Shown: positions 35,301 to 47,966 of the stretch, piece after piece
Numbering within the stretch: position 1 is the first letter of the stretch
Layout: every line of letters starts with the position of its first letter
Assembly: GCF_008831285.2 (NCBI RefSeq)
Contig: NC_045145.1
Location: 18,350,802 to 18,414,801 of the forward strand
Direction of reading: 5' to 3'
Source: Nymphaea colorata
Lineage: Eukaryota > Streptophyta > Magnoliopsida > Nymphaeales > Nymphaeaceae
DNA length: 64,000 nt
The notes under the pieces: generated by a model
What the model was told of the DNA's origin: nothing
Databases searched by the model: none
What the model saw: only the letters and a program-made list of their open reading frames with translations
Position numbers and translations under genes: made by a program

Positions 35301-38300
35301 TGTTTCAATTTGTATTCCATTCCATTTTATGGCCATAACTCTTGATCTTTCATGAGCTAGCGAAACTATGCCTGGATTAAGTGGACAAGTTCATGTGGAT
35401 CATGATAGAGTCCATCAATTTGATTGCCGTATATTGAGATGTTGGATATAGCAGTTGAGAACTGTTTCAAAAATGTGCTTTCCAATCATTACTTTTGAAC
35501 TTAGGAAAGAAGACCTGAACAAAATTGTGTCCATGGGGGGCAACAGAAGTGAAATCATGATAGTAATAAGATGAAAATCAAATTTTGAAACAAAAGAATC
35601 AATAAAATAAAAAAGAACTTATAAAGGGATTACTAAAAGTACAAGTGCCACCTAAGGTCATCTAGATGAGTCCAGTATATGTCCCTGAATGAATCATTTG
35701 TTTAAAATCACCATTTCTAAACTAGTAAGGTTATGCTTAGTAAACATGTTTTTATAATTACAGGCCAGGATGAAAGCTGAACAAATGAAGGCTGAGAAGC
35801 TTGCTATGGAAAGAGCAGCGGTTGAAGCTCAAAAAAGAGCAGAAAAAGAGGCTGCAGAAAGGGCGGCTGAAGAAGCCTTGAAAAAAAAAGCTGCAGAAGC
35901 TTCCCAAAGAAAGGCTTCAGAAGAAAAATCTAGGACTGGTGGAGTAGTTGGTGGGTGTTTGCATTGTTTATTTTCTTTATTCTCAGTTATTTTGTGCATT
36001 TTCTGTATACACGATAAACAGTGCATAGAATCTAAAAATTGTTTCACTTAATTATCTTGTGCATGTGAATGCTTCACTTAACCTCTTTTATGAAAAGAGA
36101 TTACAGTTTTGGTTTTGTCTATCAACTTAAACTATTGCTAGAAGGTCAAGCAAATGAACCGTTTCTCCTCCCTCACTAAATCAGTTTTCTGTTTCAGTTG
36201 TCCTGTGTTTCTTGGTTATCCGTTGTGAGTAATTGTAGCCTGTGAAACTTCCTACCAACTTCAAGTGTGTACCATGTAAAAAAGCTTGAACAGTTTCCGT
36301 TTGCTTTTTTGGCTTCCGTGCTTTTGTACAACTTAGTACTCTTAATGAGGTTGCTTTCATATTTATATGTTGAAACCTGTCTCTGATCAATGGTGTTCAT
36401 TTTGATATTGATAGGTCAAATTTTCTTAAAAGTGTTGCCCGAAAGAGATGCCACTTTTACTGACTAGTTCCTTCTTTATTTATAATCAAAGTTAAGGTGT
36501 CTGATATGGCATCAAAGCTAGAGCAGGAAAGAATGAGTAAACTATTGGCGTTAGTAGAGCAGAACAAAGCTACTGGTGCAGGCTCCAGTCAGGTGTGCAG
36601 ACTGCCTAATTTCAGTGCTGGGGTTATTTATGATTTGAATATGAAACTACTGTTAATTTCAGAAAAATGTTACTTTATGCTTGGGTTGACATAGTGACAA
36701 AGTTGTTCCTACCAGGCTTATAGAAGGCATGAAAGGCAAATTCGTTCGCTGATCCTACAGGTATCTGCAACTGTTGATGTTGTAAGGTGAGATTCTCATG
36801 GTGTTCTAGTGTTGGAATACAGTTTGCTATTTCCGTTTCTTTTGTCTTTTTTTATTTTTATGTTTTTGCTATTTTACCTCCTCTTGCAAACATGCTAACA
36901 TCTTTCATCTGTGTATAATTTCATTTCACACTTGTTTGCAAACATATGATCTTTTCCCTGTTTTTTGTTCAAATGAATCAGTTTGAGTCATTTGGAAAAT
37001 TATCTGGTGTGGTTCAGGTCACATGTACAACTGCTTGAATTGACCTAACAAATAAAATTTGCTGTTGTAGATGTTGATTAGAGAATCTATTTAATAACAA
37101 TTTCAAACGAGGTAGTCACAGGGACACTGATCTCCAATATTGGTGACATTAGAATTGGCTCCATATTGCTTGCTGACTTAAATAGTGATCAGGCAGTGTT
37201 GTCGAATATGCATCATCTATGTTGCCCTATTTCCTATTTTTATTGGAAAAATATTTGAAAAACCAATTTAAACTGTTTAGAAAAGTGAAGAGTAGCATTT
37301 TAGCAACAAGCCATTATAAGGAGTTAATGATAATGTCGATAGGTTTGACATATTATTTCCTTTTCGTATAAAAGTTGATATATTAATGTCGATTACAGTT
37401 GCCTCTCTAGCATATGTGGCTGCAAATTGGTACAATACAATGACTAGCTTCTTGAAGTGCACCTGATTGGGTGAAGATGGAATGCTTTTTGGTAATGAAG
37501 TTGAGTTCCTTTTGCTTATGCTTGGTGCTTACATTCAGATAAAGGTTTTTTAACCCAAAGCAAAGAGATTGATTATGGCAGGTTATCCAAATAGCAGCTT
37601 ATAGCAACTGCAGCACCTGATGTGCTGCTATGTAAGTTTAGTGGAAGTCAAGAAATAATATGGTAACTCCGGATAATGTTCCGTTTATTGGTAGTTGCTT
37701 TTCAAAAGCACTTTCTCTTGTCAAGATCTTATAGTCTTTAGCTAGGGGGGATACCTTAAGAACTTTGAGTTGAATAAGGCAAAAGACCTTTTGAAAGAGA
37801 TAGGATTTGTTTGTTCTGGAAGGAAACACCTTGCTGTTCGTATTTTGTCAATGAGACAGGGGATGCACTTGTTGCTTTTCCATCGTTAGTTAGTGAAATG
37901 AATGAAATATGCAGGATTCCCCAGTTTGAAACTGTTTTCCAATGTGTTAACAGCTGATATTTGTTCAGGATTGTTGAGAGGGAATCCATTGACTCACTTG
38001 ATAGATGATGATTATGATACTTGTTTGCTTATACTGGTTATCTTGGCTTGCTTTTATAAGCGAAAATATTGCATGTGAACATTGTACCGTGCCTTTTATT
38101 GTTGCCAAATGAAAATTAACGGGGTTGACTAAACCATCTTTCCCTCATGCAACTTATTCCTTTCTTTCTGCTTAGGTTTTTTTCTTTACCTGCTAGCACG
38201 ATTACTTTAAGATGTGGAAGATGTCTCAGTTTATTTCAGCTGAATTGGTTTTTTCATGGTTCTACTGCAGATTATTGTCAACTTTTTGGCTCTTTCTGAT

Positions 38301-41300
38301 CTGTCAAAGGCTGCTATCTTCTTCTTGTTATGTTCTGATATGATGTATATCTTTAAATTAATTGCCTTTCTGTTCTTGGTCGCATTGCATGTTAATGTAA
38401 CTATTCTTATATATGGTTATGTAATTGACAGGAAAAAATCACTTGAATTGGTTAAAACTATCAATGATCCATTTTGCCCTCAATCAATCTCAGTTGCTAC
38501 TTTTGCCGAGAAGGTATGAGATATGGTATTACAGTGATGTAACACTATGTCTGGGCAGCTTTCTTGCTCTTGTTTCCATCTCTTAATTAAATTTGTGGGT
38601 GTACTTACTTATGTGGTAATGGTATTTAACTGAATTATTTTTTATAAATTAACTGTAATTATTTCTTTCATTTGACTGTTCTATTTCCAGTATGATTAAA
38701 AATGTTTCATCGGTCCTTTCTTCATTCTGTAATATTTTTGAGAAAAAAATTACAATAAGCCACTCAACTTTTGAGCTGTTAACGGACGTTGAATGACTGC
38801 CCAACTTTTTAGAGCTAACATGTGGGGTGCTCAGCTTTTACCCGCATCTCTCAAACCAATTTCTTCCTCTGGAAAACGTAAAACGAAGGGGATAAGTTAC
38901 AAACTTACCCCACCCAAAAGCAAAATATGAAAATTAAAAAAAAAAAAAAATTCTTGCTAGGGGAGCCGGTTTCTCACCAGGCAATGAGGGAGGTTGTCCA
39001 GCAAGGGATCTGCACAACCCATGTTGGGTTCCTCCATTTCACCTGTCTCTCTATCTGCTTGAGACTGGAAAGCAGCACTAATCTCAGCAAGAGTGGTTTA
39101 AAAATAAACCCATCAACTCGTCATGGGCAAGAAAGCAAAAAACAAAAAGAGAAAAAGGGAAGGGGAAACATGAAATCAGTTTGTTATCAAAGAGAAATAT
39201 CTAGCATAATAAATAATCACAGGCTGCTTCCAGATCTTTAATGTGAGATCAGTATCAAACGATTCCCAATGCTCCATCTCAACAAGTAGGAATTTGAGAA
39301 TTTGAATGAGACTCACGGTGGAAAACCATGTAAATCTGGCCTGAACTTAATGATAGAACCACTTCAAGAGTCACACTCTTGAAGATACCAGCCACTTCAA
39401 GAAATCACACATGGAGAAACCTCAAACTAAAGGTGAAAAACTTGTATTCAATCTCGAATAATACACAAAATCAGGCTTTAAAGCCCATGCTGATCAAGGG
39501 GCCCAAGTCCCTTATTTGTAGAAGAAAGAAAGGAATAAGGAGAAAAAGGAGCTAGCTATTGGTTAGCTCCAACAGCCAAAAGCTAGTTCCCTTTGCTAAT
39601 AAAAAAAAATACAGAAAAATACACGAAAAATAAAAGGAAAATAAATACAAAAAGGGCTATGCTTACATACATATATTTATATATATAAATCATACATCAA
39701 ACTGTATATAAACATATATACAACTTACATTAGAGCTAATCCGTAAATTCTAACAAACCCAACATAAACAGCCTAATTGATTGAGAGGAAAGTCTTAACA
39801 GCAAATTTGGCCGAAAAGAAGATGGGTAGAAAGGAGCCAATGGGGACAGGCTACGATCTCTAGAGGAATTCATGCTTGTCATTTTTGAATCTTTGGACGA
39901 ACTTGAACTTAACAAGGGCGACTTGCCTTGATTGGGAAACTTCGCATTCTTGCCCTTCTGGGGGAATTGGGGATGATAACTGTAAAAAATTTGCACCCTT
40001 GTCCCATCCAACATATTGTGCGGCTAACTGATTCCTGCTCTTCTCTGATTACACATGCAACAAACAATCACCCTCAAGAGAAGAACCGGACACGTGCTGA
40101 GACTCTGCCCCTTTTTTCCATTGTCCATTGTCGATTTTCTTTTTTTGCTGCATTATTTTCTTGTTGATATAGATGGGTAAATGGGGGGCTGTAGTCCGGT
40201 GAAGGTTGCCAGTCATCCTCCCTGACGGCGACGGTTAGCCCTTATTCTATGTTTTTTCATATTTTGCTTTTGAGCAGTGTAATTTTGGAAATTACACCTA
40301 ATTTGATTTGGTGATTTGAGAGATATGAGCACAAGTTGGGGGCTCATGTGTTAGCCCTGAAAAGTTGGGCGGGCTTTTGTTAATGGCCAAAAAGTTAAGC
40401 AGCTTGTTGTAATTTTTTCTATTTTTGATGATCCCTTCACGGCTTCAACTTAGTAAATGTGTGATTAGTAAAAGTCTGCGTAACCATTGTTCTCTCTGTT
40501 TCCTTGAATATGTTGTTTAAATTGTTTTGCTTATGCGACAGTTTGATTGTTCCTATGCATTTGTCTTTTTCTTTTTACATCTTTTTTGCATTTAAAATAA
40601 TCCTTAGTCTTTACTTTTTATGTGGACATCATGTTGGCTTGCAAGTTACGGTGGTATATCTAATTGAGTTACACTGATAGAATATAGTACGGTTACATGC
40701 CTTTACTTTTAATGAAAAGTAGCAGTAAATATTTGTCTTTTGTCTTCTGTTTCATGTGAAGTAAAATTGGTACTTACTTTGTTATTGAAATGTCCTGCAG
40801 GCCGTATCTTATTGTGAAACTCAAAATATGAATATGTCAAATGCATTCGCACTTGGCCATGTTATTGTGCTTGTCACATCTCAGGTTTGTAGGACTCATT
40901 GGTTGCAGCATTGGCTATGGATTCGAGTCTTTCTCATTACATCTGAATGTTTTTTTTGTCTTTCAAGTTGGCAAAAAATTTCTCGTAGTTTGTGCTTTCA
41001 CTCTCTCATTTGTGGCTCAAGTCCATGAATGGCTATAAACAATGGAGAAAGAATACATCTATGCAAGAGAAAAGTTGGGTCTGTGGAAGGGACTATTGTT
41101 GTTACCCTAGTCTGATGTGGGATTGGTTGAAACCGGTAGCATTGGCCATGAAAGTAAATCAAGTATGAAGTTGAACTGGTAATAAGTACCAAAATTTTCA
41201 TGTGGAAAAGCATCTGCTGGAATATGTTGTCATGCTTTGATGCACATTTGTCGAGAGAACTATTCATCAATGCGTTCTGAAGAAGTAAGATAAAAGTGTC

Positions 41301-43315
41301 CAGAGTTGATGGCAGTTGTATAGCTGATCAATCAAAAGGATATTTGACTTATCTGGTGTTTGGACTTCCTGTGGCTCAAAATTTTTGGCATGGTCCTCCC
41401 AGAAGCATGCTAGTTTTATTTCGTTTCCAGGCATTACCTTATCTTAGTTTGCCAACCTTGACAGATGCATGCATACCCGTGGAGTTTATTCTTGCCTGAT
41501 GGAGCTGGTGCTCTCTGCTTAATGCTAATAAAATTATGTTTATTTGTTCGTTCATTATTTCTTGCTGAAATGGTTCTGCAGTTATCGTGTTAACACGTGA
41601 TTACATTCATTTATTTATCTGTTCATTTTGGTGTTCTTATATGTCTTCATATTTGCTAAACTCTTTATGTAAACAGGTTCCGGCTGTAATGGCGATAATT
41701 CTTGCTGAGTTTCATAAGGCTTGCATCTTTACTGTTCCTAAACATATAGTTTATTCCAAGGTGAATGCTTCTGTTGTTTTCTTCTATCTTTGTCATTTTG
41801 TATAAATTTTTGTGCTACATATAAAAGGACTTTCTAGAGCATAAATAGTAGTTTTTTTTTAACCTAGTAACTTGCTAAAATAGATAAATTTTGCTGAGGC
41901 TACATGAAATTTCTGCTTATTTTGTATCCGTTATTTATGTAATTATTGGCTTCTTTTAGTGGCTATCCTGCATCATTTAGTTCCATTAAGTTCCTGTTTG
42001 TCTTGTGTTTATGAATGTACATGCGTTCTCATGTTCTCATTTTTATGTGTACATGTATGCATGCCTGTAAATGTATTTGTGTTCTCATATGGACACGCTT
42101 TAAAAAACTGCCCATGCACATGCATGTGTGCTCTCTCTCTCTCTCTCTCTTTTCCCCACCTTACATGCATGTGTCTATGACTCTATGTGCACCTAATGGT
42201 ATGCGAGAAGCTAGGTGGAGCTCTCTTTTATTAGGAGGGGAAGTTGTGGCAGCCACCCCTATTTTATGATAAAAGCCCGTTTCTCAACAAATATATATCA
42301 ATAAATCTTGTATCTTTTGGTCAAAGAATTTTATCTAATTCTTATGATTCTGGTCCAGTCAGCTTTTGCAACCAAAGAAGCCTACTACAAGATGATTGGT
42401 TACAAGGAAGATGGTGGAAACATTGAAAGCACTGATAGCTATTTGCAACGCTTAGAGGCCTATATGACACTCTATGCGGCTTTGATTCAGGTTTGCTATT
42501 AAATAGATTGGCGTATTCTTTTACTTCGCTTTTCTGTTTTTATAGCTCTGCATAGTTAGCAGAGATCCGTCCATCTGGTTTAGGGGGTCAGACTCAAGAC
42601 TTTCAAGTTGACAGTGACAGTCAACCCCAGGATGCATCTCTGTTTGGCACAACCTTGTGGAGTTCTGCATGACACCAGCTTCATCTTTATTTTCCAGGGA
42701 ACGTTTTCGTGCATGGAAAATTGTTTACACTTGTCAAACCAAAATTTAGTATGTCTCGCTTCTGGGGTTTTCAACAAGAAATTTATGGCTCTTTGTTTTG
42801 AAAAATTTACCATGAAGAATGTGCATTACACCTTCCACGAACTGTTATGAGATCCCCTTTGTGCTAAGCCACGAAGTTTTATATCTGAGCAGACAGAAAT
42901 TCCTGGAATTGCAAACCAACATGGCCTGAAGGAAGGTTGGGCATGGCTGGCGAGGTTCCTGAATGTGATACCAGCTGATAGAACTACCGCTACGGCATTG
43001 GTGGCTTTTCTCAGGGTAATCCTTTGTTATAGATTGTACTCATTTTAAAGAGATTTTATTTGGTGATTTAAGTGGCTATCGCTGTATTTTCAGACTGCCG
43101 GACATGCCCTGTACCGCAGATATGGAAATCAATTTATAAAGATTCTCCGTGTAATCACTCGAAGGTTCCTTCCAGATCTGAAAGGAAAGGAGGACCCTTT
43201 GGCATCAAAGGTTATCAACAACCTTGAGACTTACCTTCAGTCCAAGGAGTACCTCTCTGAGCCAAAAGGCCTACGCTTTGCACAAACCGTGGAGTCGAAG
43301 GATTTCGGATTCTGA
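29313..43315 (+). CDS. GLE1: mRNA export factor GLE1 (nucleoporin)
   Basis: Exons: 29313-29377, 31354-31515, 31971-32129, 32793-32916, 34189-34337, 34836-35007, 35764-35950, 36492-36592, 36716-36786, 38432-38513, 40801-40884, 41677-41760, 42359-42490, 42893-43015 and 43094-43315; 1917 nt, 638 aa. Role: nuclear-pore factor that, with inositol hexakisphosphate, activates a DEAD-box ATPase (LOS4/Dbp5) to release mRNA during export. Visible features: N-terminal DPEPCWSLSDIVAELNALE as in plant GLE1; acidic stretch near 120-145; a long Glu/Lys/Ala-rich coiled coil (about 150-360; SAVQRDHEQRSEIEERKIRKEA, KAEQMKAEKLAMERAAVE); C-terminal Gle1 domain (about 400-620) with DPFCPQSISVATFAEK, MAIILAEFHKACIFTVPKHI, GWAWLARFLN and TAGHALYRRYG. 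Phases match throughout. Uncertain points: the first exon is inferred from a GTAAGT donor and reading frame, and an in-frame ATG at 31373 would give 610 aa, close to Arabidopsis (about 611); the exon 7 donor (35950 or about 10 nt earlier) is weak. Introns carry transposons. Confidence 0.93.
30319..30690. mobile_element. 356-bp hAT-type MITE with perfect 8-bp TSD, in GLE1 intron 1
   Basis: The element spans 30327-30682. The left end begins CTATGTCACATGGGTGCG and the reverse complement of the right end begins CTATGTGACACGGGTACG. Both flanks are TAGCTAAC (30319-30326 and 30683-30690), an exact 8-bp duplication as expected of hAT. The interior is AT-rich and non-coding, with GTACCCG/CGGGTAC phrases near both ends. 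Confidence 0.92.
35682..36369 (+). other. source segment of the GLE1 duplication (exon 7 and flanking introns)
   Basis: This 688-base block of GLE1 (end of intron 6, exon 7, start of intron 7) recurs at 53182-53846 in the same orientation with a few percent substitutions. Similarity starts at TCCCTGAATGAAT and stops abruptly after ATTTATATG. Because intron sequence is included, the copy was made from DNA and not from spliced RNA. Confidence 0.9.
38733..40428. mobile_element. 1678-bp non-autonomous MULE with 9-bp TSD in GLE1 intron 10
   Basis: The element spans 38742-40419 between exact nonamers TATTTTTGA (38733-38741 and 40420-40428). The inverted ends begin GAAAAAAATTACAA (left) and GAAAAAATTACAA (right, reverse complement). 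Similarity runs about 110-120 bases inward (shared TTAAC, GCCCAACTTTT, GCTAACA, ATCTCTCAAA blocks). A 9-bp duplication plus long terminal inverted repeats defines Mutator-like elements. No transposase is visible; the interior holds unrelated filler including a Copia-LTR-like stretch. Exons on both sides keep their phase, so the insertion is probably spliced out with the intron. Confidence 0.9.
39241..39755 (-). mobile_element. Copia-type LTR fragment nested in the MULE
   Basis: In reverse orientation this begins TGTTAGAATTTACGGATT (reading down from 39755), the usual TGTTAGAA start of plant Copia LTRs. It continues with a leader-like 'aaaggtgaaaaacttgtattca' region and the repeated 'cacttcaagaa/tcacactcttgaa' phrases found in such LTRs. 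No internal region, primer-binding site or matching 5-bp duplication was found. It is a solo LTR or fragment, and its lower-coordinate boundary is uncertain. Confidence 0.5.
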
Positions 43316-44943
43316 CCACTGGTGATGAAGGCTTGACACATTCCATCCGTCTCTGATTGCTTTTTTTTCAGAATTTGCGGCCATCTGTTTGTATGTCTAT
43401 CGACACTTTCCTGTGCCTCAGTCAGTCGGTCAGGGCCATTTGATTGTACGAACAATTTTCTGAGGAAAGAGTTCCCTTTTCCAAGGGGAAAAAGGTTCTC
43501 ATGGTGATATATTTAACTTGATTATTATTATTATTATTATTATTACTATTTTTTGTAGCTCGGGCCAGTTTTTCCTTGTATATTATTCCTGCTTTACTGG
43601 CGGTGGCAAAATTTGCGAAGTTTGGCAGGCTTGTATTTGTGATACTGAAAGCTGCACTTGCTCAATTTCTAGCAAGCAATGGATCATAATGAAGAAAGAT
43701 AGCCAAAAAACAATATGGTGTTCTTTTTCTACTTTTCCTTTTTCTCTCTTCACTTTCGGGAACTGAATTAGAGAAATCATTTCCTTATTTACCAGATTTA
43801 TTCTAGGGGCACTTCAGGGGTTTTGACTTTTGAGGGCCTGACCTTTTGAAATTGAAGGTCTCAAGTTTAAGCAGTAACCACATCTAGGTTAAGTTGCTAC
43901 AGGAAAAAACTAGGCATACACAATGTTGTTACAATCTGTGAAATTTCAAATTTTGACATCGTGTAAGCTACGAGTTACTCATCCATGAAGTTGGCAATTG
44001 TCATCAAGGCTCTTGACAATTTCAGTGCGAACTTAGGTTTCTGAGTCCCATAAAGGAGCCGATGAGCCACATTTTTTCTTTTTCAATGTTAGTAATGAAA
44101 AATCCGTCAAGTTAAATATTCGATTGTTTTCATGTTTTGCTTAAATAAAAAAAGATTTCAAACCTTTCCTATTAGTAAGTGGTTGATATTTCGTTTGTTT
44201 CTCATTCAATTTTGCCTTTTTTGATTTGGAAATGTTGATTTAAATAAAAAAGAGTGTTCGAGGGTCTCGATGGATTTGACATGGACAATGTGAGCACTCT
44301 CAAAATCGAAGGGAGGAAAAAGAAAAAAGGCGGTAATGGACAATCCTTACAAGTTTTGTTAATCAAATAATTGTGGTGGAAATATGAATATCTTAATATC
44401 TTGAAAATCGCGGTTTCGCAATGTGCCTATTTCGGGACTTGAAACTCCAATATTTTTATGTTCAATTTATATAATCTAAACAAAAACATCATTTTTATCA
44501 AATAAAATAAGTAATGTTGAATGCATACATGTAAGCTTTAGTTGCAATAACGTGGATTTCCAGTTACGATCTTCACTACATGGAGAGTCACTTTGTGTGC
44601 TTACTATGATCAATTACTATTTAAGATAGAGCTTAGTGCTCTAATCAATGATGGCTTAAAAAGAAACAGGCAAGTAGCAGATTTGTAATGAAAATGGACC
44701 CGACTTGGATCGGTTGTCGCCGTGTCAAGCTGAACAGACGCCGGAGGACGCGTATGAATAGTGCCGGAGTGACTCACCAAACACACGCCGTACGTGCCTC
44801 CTCGCATGCAGCACGCCGGAAACACGTACCTCACGACGTGTCCTCCTCCGCTGCGCCGGTGTCTCTGCGGCGGCTCATTATAAAGAAGCCGGTGCGCGGG
44901 TGCAGTGGCGTGGTGTTCGTGGTGTCGAGTCCGCCGGGAAGAA
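43316..44943. other. GLE1 3' flank and HSP20 upstream region
   Basis: GLE1 3' UTR is followed by an (ATT)n run at about 43518-43548, then AT-rich DNA without recognised genes. From about 44690 the sequence becomes GC-rich towards the HSP20 start. I saw no convincing three-module heat-shock element (nGAAnnTTCnnGAAn). Confidence 0.5.
44879..44884 (+). promoter_or_regulatory. TATA box of the HSP20 gene
   Basis: TATAAA 60 bases upstream of the ATG at 44944, at the border of a GC-rich upstream block. The spacing leaves a leader of only about 30 bases, short but possible. Confidence 0.5.
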
Positions 44944-45527
44944 ATGACGTCTCTAGCACCGTGGAGTGGACGCGGGTTGTTCGATCCTTTCTCTACTGAC
45001 ATATGGGACCCATGGGACATCAGGCTGGACACGCTCTGGGACACTGGTGGTCGCCGGAGGGGGGCCGGCCGCGACGAGACCACCGCCGTCTCCCGCACCA
45101 ATACCGACTGGCGTGAGACCGAAAACGCCCACATCTTCACCGTCGACCTCCCCGGTTTGTCACCGACTCACCATGGCCTTCTATAAACAGTTTTCGACTA
45201 ATTGTTGGATCTTCTTGTCGGTCTTAATATTGTTCTCTTTTTTTTACGTACAAAGGGGTGAGGAAGGACGAGGTGAAGGTGGAGTTGGAGGAGGGGAACG
45301 TGCTGAGGATCAGCGGGGAGTGGAAGAAGGAGGAGGAACAGACGACCGACACCTGGCACCGGGTAGAGAGGAAGCGGGGGAGGTTCGCGAGAAGGTTCCG
45401 GCTGCCGGAAAACGTCAACCTTGAAGAGATCAAGTGCTCGCTGGAGAACGGGCTGCTGCAGATAACGGTGCCCAAGAAGGAGACCTCCGGGCAGCAGCAG
45501 AATGTCAGGACCATAACCATAGGCTGA
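44944..45527 (+). CDS. class I-type small heat-shock protein (HSP20 family), with one intron
   Basis: Exons 44944-45154 and 45256-45527; 483 nt, 160 aa; the 101-base GT-AG intron splits a glycine codon (phase 1). Role: ATP-independent cytosolic chaperone that binds unfolding proteins under heat stress. Visible features: N-terminal [14 protein letters not shown], matching the class I NVFDPFSLDVWDPF signature; alpha-crystallin domain from about residue 52 with consensus II ([22 protein letters not shown]), then DTWHRVER, the [16 protein letters not shown] block and consensus I with GLLQITVPK; and a C-terminal ITI (IxI) motif for oligomer assembly. Most plant class I genes lack introns, so the intron is unusual; it falls right after DLPG. 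An ORF extending upstream of 44944 uses no ATG and is ignored. Confidence 0.93.
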
Positions 45528-47014
45528 TGAAGATGAATCTGATGTCCATCGTCCTTCCTCGTGCTGCTGCTGCTTCTCCTAGAGTGGCCTAGTGGTCGCG
45601 TATATATATGCAAAGAGGTAGTGGTTTAGAGCGTATGGCTATACGCATTGGATTTACTGTAAAAGGTCCTCTTTGGAGATATCTGTGCATCTGCATGAGG
45701 GCCTTTCGTATTTGTCTAGCTTTTTAGGAGGTTGGTTGCATTTGCATGGCAATCTGATCTCTTCCTCCCTGTCTTTGAAGAAGTTGGTGTGTCTCGGTCT
45801 TAGAAGCAGTTGGTGTGCATGTAGTTGTCTATGATAGTCCCAGTCTCAACCATGTGTAATAATGCATCATGAAAGTTAGTCTTTTAGTTGATTTTTGATT
45901 TTGGCTTTATGTCTTGAGATCACCGCCTCGTCTTCATCTGTTCTTTGTGTGGACAGAGGGAGAGAAAGATGGAGAGAGAGCGATCTGAAGTAACAATTGC
46001 ACCGTCGGCTAAGCTGTGAATGAACAAAGTGATCCCACGAAAACGTCAATTGCACTGAGCTTGTTGAATGAAAGCGCGGAACATGAGCAGTAGTAAACTG
46101 CGCGGCGTAATGGTGAAGCTTGGTACTCTTTATCACTTCTTTGCATCACATGCGGCTTCAAGTAGGCGAGATCCATCATCCTTTTTGGATTTTCGGGGAA
46201 AGCTTGCTCCCTCTCTGTGTGTGTATGTGTGTGTGAGTGTTTTCATTCTGGTCGAGTCCTTGCAGTGTCGTGACAGGATTGTAACACAATCCCGCCCTCT
46301 TCCGACCATCTGCATCTTTGCTGTTCTAACACATATCTGAAACTGTAAATCCACTTCGCATTTGAAGAAAATCGGCCGCATAATTTACCTAATTTTCGCA
46401 GAAGCTTCAGGTGGGCACAAGTGTCGGGGAAAGAATACAATTTCAAGACGGCTGCCTTTCTTGGTTAAGAGAAACCGTGCGTGGTACTGCTTTGATGAAC
46501 TGTAGCCAGAAGAGATCAAGATGAAGAGGCAGGAAATATACTGTTTTGAGCAATTCGGTCTTTTCAATCTATATGGAAGGCGGAAGGAAATTTGGGCTTG
46601 GTAGCATGAGTTTGGACCTCGAGTGCATCATCAAGAATTCACCACAGTGCCCCTCTAAAGGGAAAAGGTCAGCTTATCCAAGGCCTATAGAGTTTTAGAC
46701 AACAGTAGGGAAGGAAGCTACACGAACGATCTTCTGCAACTAAGAATAGAGCCTGGTGGTAGAGACCGCAGTCTCGGTGTGGATCGAAGGATGAAATTTT
46801 CCCTAGTTGCTTCCTTTGAAAATCCTGGGGGTTTACATTTGGACTAATCAAAGCAGGAAGTGGCTCCCAGGTGTCCACCAACATGATATCTTTGATAGAA
46901 AAACTTAAAATAAACCAAATGATCAATTGCCAGGACATCTTCAGTCCACAAAAAAAAATGCGTTTCCTTGTTGTATTGAGATAAATGCAGACAAGACCTG
47001 CGTATCAAACGATA
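45528..47014. other. HSP20 3' flank and intergenic DNA
   Basis: No gene is supported. The segment at 45893-45946 recurs in inverted orientation at 50822-50876 inside the inverted-repeat mosaic. A short GT-rich run lies near 46215-46237. Confidence 0.5.
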
Positions 47015-47966
47015 AAAAGCAAGTGCACTGTGGAAATATTGATTCGGTGAACCTTCCAACTGCTGCAACTCCACTAGTGTCTATGCCAACCATGTATGTT
47101 ATCTCCCTCCAGGGAAGTAGTTGCTCCAAATAAGCTCATGAGCGTCAACATGCACTTTAGTGTAGAAAAACGGTGTGCTTGATAAAAGCAAATGCATGGT
47201 GGAAACTCCAATTCGCTGAACGTTGCAACCGCTGCAACTCCATATCTGTGCTAACCATATACGTTGTAATCTCCTTCCAAGGAATGAATTGTTGCTACAG
47301 TCGATCTAAGTTCACGAGCATCAACAGTGACTTTAATGTAGAAAAACAGAGGGTTAGGATCATGGACGCGGATCCATCAAAAACTATGTGTGCCCACTGA
47401 TCTTTCTTGTCATGTGTGCGCCATGAATTTAGCAGCACTCACCGGAAGTCATGAGTTTCATGGAAGAATAACATCTAGATATTCGCACTTGTGATCCACG
47501 ATTAGAAACTAAGTCTTTAATGAGTTTTGAAAACATGGTTTATGTGGTTGGAGGACCTGTCAAAACCAAATTTTTTACTTTTTGAAACCTGGTTTTTGCT
47601 TGGGTGACAAACATTGAGTTGTACATCATAGCATTATTTACAACCAAATTTGTTGAAGATATTTATCATAATAGCCAAAGCAATGTGAACAGTGCCTTTT
47701 CTTTTTTCCAAAAGGTCGCTTTGGCTGAAAAAAGCAGGTTAAGTTGTTTTGGAAAGAAAAAAAAAAAGGTTTTCAGAAATTTGAGATGATCCAAACACCC
47801 TCAAAGCGACATTTAAGAAGCATTCTTGGACGTCGTCTTGAATGTGTATCCAATGGCACCCAAAGGGAATATCTGCATGAACCATGTAATTCAGATTTGG
47901 GAAATGGTTACAGTTGCAAACTAAAAATGTAATCAGATAATTGAGAATACTATATTGCTTTTAATG
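47015..47966 (+). repeat. copy C of the mosaic repeat unit (partial, direct to copy B)
   Basis: Highly similar to 53847-54760 in the same orientation and to the reverse complement of about 49950-50808. It contains two diverged ~169-base tandem subunits (from 47015 and 47184; shared TGGAAA..ATTC..TGAAC.TT and TTTA.TGTAGAAAAAC blocks). It lacks about 37 bases present in copy B near 54256. Similarity ends after GCTTTTAATG at 47966. Non-coding; all ORFs are short and broken. Confidence 0.85.

Noticed and set aside
44610-45140. Long minus-strand ORF (176 codons) opposite HSP20
   Set aside because: It is a shadow of the GC-rich HSP20 promoter and first exon; its translation matches no family and its end overlaps the real exon in antisense.
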